From the NCBI GenBank assembly GCA_018056405.1, contig JAGPFT010000180.1, positions 1-6,486 of the forward strand: 6,486 bases of DNA, in the 5' to 3' direction. The notes beneath the pieces are model-generated. The model had not been told where the DNA came from. It did not search any database and worked only from the letters and a program-made list of their open reading frames with translations. The position numbers and the translations under genes were made by a program. Shown one piece after another: positions 1 through 4,513 of this stretch; position 1 is the stretch's first letter; the number at the start of each line of letters is the position of its first letter. Origin of the DNA: Anaerolineae bacterium (GTDB lineage Bacteria > Chloroflexota > Anaerolineae > Aggregatilineales > Aggregatilineaceae).

Positions 1-382
1 TTGCGAATTGCTGATTTTGAAGTTCCGTCGCCGCCCCGTAGATATATTCGGGGCCTATTGATTGCGGATTGCGGATTGCGGATTGCGAATTTTGAAGTCC
101 CGTCGCCGCCCCGTTCCACTGTTCGTCGTCTATGGATTGCGAATTGCGGATTGCGAATTGCGGATTTTGAAGTCCCGTCGCCGCCCCGTTCCACTGTTCG
201 TCGTCTATGGATTGCGGATTGCGGATTGCGAATTGCGGATTTTGAAGTCCTGTCGCCGCCCCGTTCCACTGTTCGTCGTCTACGGATTGCGGATTGCGGA
301 TTGCGAATTGCGGATTTTGAAGTCCTGTCGCCGCCCCGTTCCACTGTTCGTCGTCTATGGATTGCAGATTGCGGATTGCGGA
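1..382. repeat. 75-bp tandem repeat (minisatellite) with nested 7-bp period, about five copies
   Basis: The landmark TTTTGAAGT begins at 15, 90, 165, 240 and 315, an exact 75-bp spacing each time. Each unit has about 35 bp of degenerate heptamers (GGATTGC, with G/A changes giving GAATTGC) followed by about 40 bp starting GAAGTCCYGTCGCCGCCCCG and, in the inner copies, continuing TTCCACTGTTCGTCGTCTAT. The leftmost copy diverges in its second half (CCCCG and CGGGG around an AT-rich centre, near 35-54) but keeps the 75-bp register. The array starts at or before the window edge, so copy number is a minimum. Because 75 is divisible by three, the plus-strand frames stay open for over 100 codons (repeating LRIADCGLRIADF-like peptides), but nothing suggests they are translated. 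It lies downstream of the minus-strand transporter gene and holds no gene. Confidence 0.95.
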
Positions 383-422
383 ATTTCAAATCCGAGATTC
401 GCAATTCGCAATCCGAAATTCC
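367..422. repeat. Inverted heptamer repeat closing the tandem array (long hairpin)
   Basis: The last direct heptamers (GATTGCGGATTGCG, 367-380) are followed by the same motif in reverse orientation (CGCAATTCGCAATC, 400-413). Bases 367-382 pair with 398-413 over 16 positions (14 Watson-Crick, 2 G-T) around a 15-base loop. A second inverted pair is GGAATTTC at 380-387 with GAAATTCC at 415-422. The structure ends 9 bases past the stop codon of the minus-strand transporter gene, so it could stabilise or end that transcript. There is no U-tract, so a canonical intrinsic terminator is not supported. Confidence 0.8.
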
Positions 423-431
423 ATCCCGCCC

Positions 432-1148
432 TCACACGCTGAGCTTGAACGGGTTAAAGTCCGTGTGCCGGTCGAAGTAATCTTCGTTCTCGGCGGCCTT
501 GAGCGCGTTCACCACGCGGTAGGTGAGCGGCGTCAGAAGCGCCTCGAAACCTACCTTCAGGATGTAGTTGGTGACGATCAGCGAGAGCATGATCTCCGGC
601 GGGAAGACGCCCAACGCGGTGGCAATGAGCATGAACGCCATCGTGTCCACTGCCTGGCCGACCAGCGTGCTGCCGATGGTACGCGCCCACAGGAAGCGCC
701 CGCCCGTCCAGACCTTCATCCTGGCCAGCACGTAGCTGTTGGAGAACTCGCCCAGGAAGTAGGCGACCAGGCTGGCGACGATCAGCCCGCTGATGCCGCC
801 CAGAATGGCGTCGTAGGCCTCCTGTCCGGCGTAGTCCATCCATTCGCTCTCGCCTGGCAGGATGCCCGCAAACCACACGAAGAAGCCCATCACCACGTTG
901 GCCCCAAAACCCGCCCAGATCACGCGGCGCGAGCGCTGGTAGCCGTAGACTTCGGTGAGCACGTCGCCGAAGATGTAGCTGATGGGGAAGACGATCGTGC
1001 CCGCGTCGAAAGCGAGCGCGATCGGCCCCAGCGCCGTCTTGAGGTCCACGATCTTGGCGCTGCTGAGCAGGTTGCTGATCAGCAACACGGTGACGAACAG
1101 GGCCATCACCAGATCGTAGTAGCGGTAAGGTCGCGTTTCCTGGGTCAT
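432..1148 (-). CDS. yhhQ: Queuosine precursor transporter, YhhQ (DUF165/VUT) family
   Basis: A 238-residue integral membrane protein that, by family, takes up 7-deazaguanine precursors (preQ0/preQ1) for queuosine modification of tRNA. About six hydrophobic segments are visible, roughly at residues 14-32, 43-61, 76-98, 115-133, 155-178 and 183-207. Family landmarks are present in order: FDAGTIVFPISYIFGDVLTE (47-66) followed by VYGY, SNSYVLARMK (136-145), GRFLWARTIGST (150-161) with GQAVDTM (164-170), and the C-terminal YFDRHTDFNPF. The start at 1148 is preferred over an in-frame ATG at 1178 because family homology begins just after MTQETRPYRYYD and the upstream ATG lies inside the promoter. 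No Shine-Dalgarno sequence precedes 1148; the -10 hexamer ends 6 bases before the ATG, so a leaderless mRNA is likely. It is transcribed away from pfkA and no other queuosine gene is nearby. The family call is firm; substrate follows from family knowledge. Confidence 0.93.
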   Translation of the reverse strand: MTQETRPYRYYDLVMALFVTVLLISNLLSSAKIVDLKTALGPIALAFDAGTIVFPISYIFGDVLTEVYGYQRSRRVIWAGFGANVVMGFFVWFAGILPGESEWMDYAGQEAYDAILGGISGLIVASLVAYFLGEFSNSYVLARMKVWTGGRFLWARTIGSTLVGQAVDTMAFMLIATALGVFPPEIMLSLIVTNYILKVGFEALLTPLTYRVVNALKAAENEDYFDRHTDFNPFKLSV

Positions 1149-1154
1149 GCGGCT

Positions 1155-1183
1155 ATTGTAGCACACGCCCGCCGCCATTTGAA
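1155..1183 (-). promoter_or_regulatory. Promoter of the transporter gene: extended -10 with -35, leaderless start
   Basis: On the minus strand, TTCAAA (1183-1178, 4 of 6 matches to TTGACA) is followed after exactly 17 bases by TACAAT (1160-1155), preceded by TGC, which makes an extended -10. Six bases, AGCCGC, separate TACAAT from the ATG at 1148. Initiation at the usual 6-8 bases past the -10 would therefore fall at or within a base or two of the start codon. No purine-rich ribosome binding site fits in the gap. This also leaves no room for a preQ1 riboswitch. Confidence 0.7.
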
Positions 1184-1243
1184 CGAGTAATCCAGTAGGA
1201 GGTCAGGGCAATCGCACCAGAACCCGCCGCGCGTCAGCCTGCT

Positions 1244-1273
1244 CGTAGGGGCGTATCGCCATACGCCCCTACG
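1244..1273. repeat. Perfect palindrome of the GTAGGGGCG type, 13-bp stem
   Basis: CGTAGGGGCGTAT (1244-1256) and ATACGCCCCTACG (1261-1273) are exact reverse complements around the 4-base loop CGCC. From memory, palindromes beginning GTAGGGGCG and ending CGCCCCTAC are dispersed intergenic elements in Chloroflexota and cyanobacteria. It lies between two divergent genes, about 100 bases upstream of the transporter start. No T-run follows on either strand, so a terminator role is not supported. Confidence 0.85.
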
Positions 1274-1284
1274 GACCTCACCCC

Positions 1285-1357
1285 CGCTCGGCCCACTGAC
1301 GCAGGCCTCGCTGCCCCCTCTCCACGTGGAGAGGGGGCGAGCCGAGCGCAGCGAGGC
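1285..1357. repeat. 26-bp perfect palindrome with crossing flanking arms (degenerate long palindromic element)
   Basis: Bases 1313-1338 form an exact palindrome: GCCCCCTCTCCAC at 1313-1325 and its reverse complement at 1326-1338. The right flank continues GCCGAGCG (1341-1348) then AGCGAGGC (1350-1357). Their complements CGCTCGGC (1285-1292) and GCCTCGCT (1305-1312) are both on the left, but in the order that makes the two pairings cross instead of nest. The right arm ends in a run of G (1359-1364) and the left flank has C-runs (1281-1285). It has no coding content and resembles the CCCCTCTCC/GGAGAGGGG intergenic repeats I associate with Chloroflexota. Confidence 0.85.
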
Positions 1358-1393
1358 TGGGGGGCCAACAACCTGATGCACGACAGATTTTGA

Positions 1394-1423
1394 GGCAATC
1401 GCCCTGTGAAGTGGGCTGTTGCC
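1394..1423 (+). other. Imperfect hairpin upstream of the phosphofructokinase gene
   Basis: GGCAA (1394-1398) pairs with TTGCC (1419-1423) and GCCC (1401-1404) with GGGC (1413-1416), separated by a 2x2 internal loop and closed by an 8-base loop. It lies 92 bases before the pfkA start codon. If transcription starts upstream of it, it would be in the pfkA leader; I could not place a convincing pfkA promoter. It matches no riboswitch or known RNA motif that I recognise. It may be incidental. Confidence 0.4.
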
Positions 1424-1515
1424 GTTTGCGCGGGCAAGCCTTTCGTGGGTAGCATGGAGATCGTCACACCACTGACGGTTTCCTGCTCCTGGATTCTGAC
1501 GCGAGGACGGACCTT

Positions 1516-2646
1516 ATGGCCAAGCACATCGGCATTCTGACAGCGGGCGGCGACGGCCCCGGCCTCAACGCGGCTCTGCGCGGCGTGGGCAAAGCCGCGT
1601 TGGGCGCTTATGGCATGAACGTGATCGGCTTCCGCGATGGCTTTCGCGGATTGATGGAAAACCGCACCATGCGCCTGGATCAGGCGGCGCTGTCCGGCAT
1701 CCTGACCATTGGCGGCACCATCCTGGGCACCAGCCGGGATAAGCCGCATCGGATGCCGATGGGCGACCAGGAAATGGACATGACCGAAGTCATCGTCGCC
1801 AACTATCACAAGCACAACCTGGACGTGCTGGTGTGCATTGGCGGGGGTGGCACGCAGAAGAACGCCTATCGCCTGATGCAGCACGGCCTGGATGTGATCA
1901 CACTGCCCAAGACGATTGACAACGACGTGGCCTGCACGGATGTCACCTTCGGCTATGACACAGCTCTGGGCATCGCTACGGAGGCCATTGACCGCCTGCA
2001 CAGCACAGCGCACAGCCATCATCGCATCATCGTCGTCGAGGTCATGGGCCACAACACCGGCTGGCTGGCCCTCGGCGCAGGCATCGCCGGCGGCGCGGAC
2101 GTGATCCTGATCCCAGAGATTCCCTACGACGTGGAGAAAGTGGCCGAAGCCATTCTGGAACGCTACCGGGGGGGCAAGGCATTCTCCATTGTGGCTGTGT
2201 CGGAGGGGGCCATGTCGCGGGAGACCGCCGCCGCCCTGAACGAAGCCAACAAAGCGGTTGCCAAAGCGCAGAAGAAAGACGACCCGGACAAGCTGGCCAA
2301 AGCCGAGGCTCATCTGGCCGAGTTGGAAGCAGGGCGACTGGGCAACACCGTCCGCCTCACCCAGCAGCTTGAGCAGCTCACCCGTCTGGAATCGCGCGTG
2401 ACCATCCTGGGACACCTGCAGCGCGGAGGCACGCCCTCCGCCGCCGACCGGCTGCTGGCGACGCGGCTCGGCACGGCCTGCGCCGACCTGATCGCCCAGG
2501 GCGTCAGCGGCGTGCTGGTCGCTGCGCGCGGGGACGGCGTTGAGCCGGTGCCGCTGGCCGAAGTCGCCGGACGGCGTAAGACTGTCCCGCTCAATCACCC
2601 CTGGATCGAGAGCGCGCGGCGCATCGGCACCTGCCTGGGTGATTAG
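1516..2646 (+). CDS. pfkA: 6-phosphofructokinase (PfkA superfamily, GGGGT clade; ATP or PPi donor unresolved)
   Basis: A 376-residue cytoplasmic enzyme phosphorylating fructose 6-phosphate to fructose 1,6-bisphosphate. Motifs in order: phosphate-donor loop GGDGPGLNA (11-19), GGTILGTSRDKP, donor-site IGGGGTQKN (108-116), catalytic PKTIDND (131-137, base probably Asp135), MGHNTGW (177-183), IPEIPY (199-204) and GHLQRGGTPS (299-308). Asp103 of E. coli PFK aligns with Gly111, and Gly124 with Lys132. The lysine is typical of PPi-type enzymes, while Gly112 at the E. coli Gly104 position is ATP-permissive, so the donor cannot be read off directly. Residues 234-274 form an Ala/Lys/Glu-rich, probably helical insertion, explaining the length beyond the roughly 320 residues of classical bacterial PfkA. 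The start is supported by GAGG at 1503-1506, 9 bases upstream. A hydrolase gene follows after 51 bases, probably co-transcribed. Family is certain; donor specificity is not. Confidence 0.95.
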   Translation: MAKHIGILTAGGDGPGLNAALRGVGKAALGAYGMNVIGFRDGFRGLMENRTMRLDQAALSGILTIGGTILGTSRDKPHRMPMGDQEMDMTEVIVANYHKHNLDVLVCIGGGGTQKNAYRLMQHGLDVITLPKTIDNDVACTDVTFGYDTALGIATEAIDRLHSTAHSHHRIIVVEVMGHNTGWLALGAGIAGGADVILIPEIPYDVEKVAEAILERYRGGKAFSIVAVSEGAMSRETAAALNEANKAVAKAQKKDDPDKLAKAEAHLAELEAGRLGNTVRLTQQLEQLTRLESRVTILGHLQRGGTPSAADRLLATRLGTACADLIAQGVSGVLVAARGDGVEPVPLAEVAGRRKTVPLNHPWIESARRIGTCLGD

Positions 2647-2697
2647 CCTCATGGACGCGCGTCTTCCGCTGATGGCTGTCCCTGGTGCGAGGAGACC

Positions 2698-3588
2698 ATG
2701 ATCGCCGTCCTTGCCGTGCTGTGGATCGCCGGGGCGCTGGCGTTGGCCGTCCTGGCCCTGAGCTATGCCGCGACGGTGCCCCTCATGCGCCGCCGCGAGC
2801 CGGACCCGCCCGACTCGCCCGCCCACCACGATCTCCCTGGCGAAGAGGTGCAGTTCTTCAGCCGCGATGGGCTGCCCCTCGGCGGGTGGTGGATTCCCGC
2901 TGCTGGCGACGCGCGCGGCACAGTGGTGATGTGCCCCGGTCAGAACGGCAGCCTGGACAAAGACATCCCCCAGGCGGTGCCGTTGCAGCGGGCGGGCTTC
3001 AACGTCCTGTTGTTCGATTTTCGCGGGCACGGTCGGTCGGGGGGCGAGCTGGTGACACTCGGCGCGCTGGAGCAGGCCGACCTCTTCGGTGCGCTCGACT
3101 ACCTGGAAGAGCAGCGCGCTATCCAGCGGGCGGGCGTGTTCGGTTTCAGCATGGGGGCAGGTGTAGCTCTGCTGGTCGCCGCGCAGGATGTGCGCGTCGC
3201 GGCGCTGGTGGTGGATGGGGCATTTCCCCGGCTGGCGGGCCTCCTGCAAGGCTACCTGCGCCTGCGCGGCGTGCCGGGGCCGCTGGCGGGCGGGTTCGCG
3301 CGGGTTGTGTTATGGATAGCGGCGTTGCGGGCACAGCACGAGATTTACCGCGCCAACCCCATTGCCCTGGCGGATCGTATCAGCGCGCCGGTGCTGTTCG
3401 TTCACGGCGAGCGCGACCCGTTCGTGCGCACGGACGAGGTGCGCGCGCTGGTCGCGCGCGTGGCCGGGCCAGTGGAGGTGTGGTCGCTGGCGGACTGCGG
3501 TCACCGCGAGGCGAACAAGCACCACCCGGACGAGTACGATCGGCGGGTGGTGGATTGGTTCGCGCGGCATCTGGCGGATGGGGCGTAG
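2698..3588 (+). CDS. Membrane-anchored alpha/beta hydrolase, serine aminopeptidase (S33)-like
   Basis: A 296-residue protein with one N-terminal hydrophobic helix (about residues 2-27) followed by basic MRRRE, so probably membrane-anchored. The positive residues directly after the helix suggest that the hydrolase domain faces the cytoplasm. The fold starts around residue 48 (EEVQFFSRDGLPLGGWWIP). FDFRGHGRSGG is the usual post-strand-4 loop; the nucleophile elbow is GFSMGAG (Ser151), the acid is in HGERDPF (Asp240) and the base is in CGHREAN (His269), so the triad is complete. Architecture resembles the YqkD/FrsA-like and monoacylglycerol-lipase-like hydrolases of the S33/'hydrolase_4' group; the substrate cannot be inferred. 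The ATG is preceded by GAGGAG (2689-2694), unusually close at 3 bases. It probably shares the pfkA transcript. No T-tailed terminator follows, only a palindrome at 3652. Confidence 0.88.
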   Translation: MIAVLAVLWIAGALALAVLALSYAATVPLMRRREPDPPDSPAHHDLPGEEVQFFSRDGLPLGGWWIPAAGDARGTVVMCPGQNGSLDKDIPQAVPLQRAGFNVLLFDFRGHGRSGGELVTLGALEQADLFGALDYLEEQRAIQRAGVFGFSMGAGVALLVAAQDVRVAALVVDGAFPRLAGLLQGYLRLRGVPGPLAGGFARVVLWIAALRAQHEIYRANPIALADRISAPVLFVHGERDPFVRTDEVRALVARVAGPVEVWSLADCGHREANKHHPDEYDRRVVDWFARHLADGA

Positions 3589-3651
3589 AACTATCTCATT
3601 GCATCAGGCGGGACATCTGGTGAGCGCCAGAGAGGGCCAGGCACAGACACA

Positions 3652-3684
3652 AGACTTCCGAAGTCTGCCAGACTTCGGAAGTCT
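3652..3684. repeat. Perfect 15-bp inverted repeat whose arms are themselves near-palindromes
   Basis: AGACTTCCGAAGTCT (3652-3666) and AGACTTCGGAAGTCT (3670-3684) are exact reverse complements around the loop GCC. Each arm is also an inverted repeat of AGACTTC/GAAGTCT about a single central base, so the 7-mer occurs four times in alternating orientation. As RNA it could form one long hairpin or two tiny ones; as DNA it could extrude a cruciform. It lies 63 bases past the hydrolase stop and is followed by GATTCTTGGG, not a T-run, so terminator function is only possible. Confidence 0.85.
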
Positions 3685-3696
3685 GATTCTTGGGCC

Positions 3697-3719
3697 AGGG
3701 GCAGCAGAGCAACGCCCCT
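3697..3719. repeat. Short inverted repeat AGGGGC/GCCCCT
   Basis: AGGGGC (3697-3702) and GCCCCT (3714-3719) pair across an 11-base loop. The outer bases resemble the ends of the GTAGGGGCG-type palindrome at 1244-1273, so it may be a decayed relative. Six base pairs in GC-rich DNA is weak evidence on its own. Confidence 0.4.
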
Positions 3720-3805
3720 AGCGAACTGGTGCATGTTGGCGGAAGTCCCCCTGTAGCTGTTCGATGGTTTACCCTACCCTAAGAGACCATTTGGGAAGCT
3801 GTTTT

Positions 3806-3956
3806 CCCCCCACCCCCAACCCCTCCCCCACAACGAGGGAGGGGCCTGGAGTGCGCACTTTTCTCCCTTCCCCCGCGCTGCGCGGCAGGAAGGGAAGCAG
3901 AGCCACTGCTTTGCTCCCTTCCCCCTCACGAGGGGGAAGGGCCGGGGATGGGGGGA
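3806..3956. repeat. Cluster of three C-rich/G-rich hairpins inside C-run/G-run arms (MITE-like composite)
   Basis: Three hairpins stand in series. The first is CCCCTCCC (3820-3827) with GGGAGGGG (3837-3844). The second is CCCTTCC (3865-3871) with GGAAGGG (3888-3894), enclosing CCGCG (3873-3877) and CGCGG (3881-3885). The third is CCCTTCCCCCT (3916-3926) with AGGGGGAAGGG (3931-3941), an 11-bp perfect stem with loop CACG. The whole is bracketed by C-runs (3806-3823) and the partly complementary G-runs (3942-3955). No credible ORF is present: frames stay open on both strands only because of low-complexity C/G tracts. Outside it, the 3589-4066 gap holds two smaller inverted repeats and the cdd promoter. 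Confidence 0.85.
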
Positions 3957-4023
3957 CAAGCACGCCAACAACTTGTTCGTGAACCCCATGAATTGCATCC
4001 CCCGGCGCGCGGGAGCGTTCTCT

Positions 4024-4031
4024 GCTATACT
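4024..4031 (+). promoter_or_regulatory. Extended -10 promoter of the cdd-recO operon
   Basis: TGCTATACT (4023-4031; TG at 4023-4024, TATACT at 4026-4031) is a close extended -10 match. No -35 hexamer is recognisable 16-18 bases upstream, where the DNA is CCCGGCGCGC, as is usual for extended -10 promoters. Transcription would start near 4037-4040, giving a leader of about 27-30 bases. The same TGC-TAYAMT form precedes the divergent transporter gene at 1163-1155. Confidence 0.65.
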
Positions 4032-4066
4032 CGCAATCCTTCACGAGTCGGCGATAGAAAGATGGG

Positions 4067-4513
4067 ATGATGGCTGAACAGACCGCTTTTGTGCTGACCG
4101 ATGATCTGCGCTGCCGCCTGGTTGACGCGGCCATGGCCGCGCGCCAGCGCGCCTACTGCCCCTATTCCGGCTACGCGGTCGGCGCGGCGCTGCTGACGGC
4201 CTCCGGCGCAGTGTACACCGGCTGCAACATTGAGATCGCTTCCTACGGGGCGACGGTGTGCGCCGAGCGCACGGCTGTCTTCAAAGCGGTGAGCGAGGGC
4301 GAGCGCGACTTCCGCGCCATCGCTGTGGCGACCAGCAACGGGGCCGCGCCGTGCGGCATCTGCCGCCAGGTGCTCTACGAGTTCGCCCCGGCGCTGACGG
4401 TCGTCGTCGCCGACGCGCAGGGTGAGGTGCTTTGGGAGGGGTCGCTGGGCGACCTGCTGCCGCAGGGCTTCGGCCCCCAGAAGCTGGCTGAGGGACGGCG
4501 TGCCGGATCGTGA
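4067..4513 (+). CDS. cdd: Cytidine deaminase
   Basis: A 148-residue cytoplasmic, zinc-dependent enzyme of the small homotetrameric CDA class; it deaminates cytidine and deoxycytidine to uridine and deoxyuridine for pyrimidine salvage. All signature residues are visible: RAYCPYSGYAVGAAL (28-42), GCNIEIASYGATVCAERTA (52-70) with substrate-binding Asn54 and Glu56, zinc ligand Cys65 and catalytic Glu67, and PCGICRQVLYE (95-105) with zinc ligands Cys96 and Cys99. Length is slightly above the usual 130-140, mostly in a hydrophilic C-terminal tail. Two adjacent ATGs (4067 and 4070) are both possible starts; the weak ribosome site GAAAG (4057-4061) fits either. It is the first gene after the extended -10 promoter, and its last 14 bases overlap recO, so the two are co-transcribed and probably translationally coupled. 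Confidence 0.96.
   Translation: MMAEQTAFVLTDDLRCRLVDAAMAARQRAYCPYSGYAVGAALLTASGAVYTGCNIEIASYGATVCAERTAVFKAVSEGERDFRAIAVATSNGAAPCGICRQVLYEFAPALTVVVADAQGEVLWEGSLGDLLPQGFGPQKLAEGRRAGS
4490..4494 (+). promoter_or_regulatory. Ribosome binding site fixing the GTG start of recO
   Basis: GAGGG at 4490-4494, inside the end of cdd, stands 5 bases before the GTG at 4500. It favours this start over an in-frame ATG at 4422, which would add 26 residues with no RecO similarity and overlap cdd by 92 bases. Confidence 0.7.

Noticed and set aside
1..382. CRISPR array
   Set aside because: The supposed spacers are identical from copy to copy and the other segment is a degenerate 7-bp repeat; there are no unique spacers and no cas genes.
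1..480. Open frames of 126-159 codons over the tandem repeat (LRIADCGLRIADF-like proteins)
   Set aside because: They stay open because the 75-bp unit is divisible by three; there is no ribosome site, start codons vary and the peptide is pure repeat. The long one also runs into the 3' end of the transporter gene on the opposite strand.
357..1190. 277-codon plus-strand open frame
   Set aside because: It is antisense to the transporter gene and its His/Arg/Asp-rich translation is a shadow of that coding sequence.
1381..1515. Riboswitch or clear promoter upstream of the phosphofructokinase gene
   Set aside because: Only an imperfect hairpin is seen; candidate -35/-10 pairs have wrong spacing (for example TTGCCG at 1419 and TAGCAT at 1450, 25 bases apart), and no known aptamer motif is recognisable.
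1234..3249. 671-codon minus-strand open frame
   Set aside because: It lies antisense to the phosphofructokinase and hydrolase genes, both of which have clear family motifs. Its translation is low-complexity with no recognisable domain, a typical GC-rich shadow frame.
3652..3690. Intrinsic terminator for the hydrolase gene
   Set aside because: The stem is excellent but is followed by GATTCTTGGG with no T-run, so a Rho-independent terminator is not supported.
3764..3982. Short open frames on both strands through the C-rich/G-rich hairpins
   Set aside because: Proline/arginine/glycine-rich translations arise from the repeat tracts; no start site or homology is visible.
3598..3999. 8-bp direct repeat ATTGCATC at 3598-3605 and 3992-3999 as a target-site duplication around the second repeat block
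   Set aside because: In a region of this size one or more chance 8-mer matches are expected, and the boundaries do not coincide with the better-supported GTTGGCG/CGCCAAC ends.
4422..4499. Longer RecO from the upstream in-frame ATG
   Set aside because: It would add 26 Arg/Cys-rich residues unlike RecO and overlap cdd by 92 bases; the GTG at 4500 has a ribosome site and fits the family's N-terminus.
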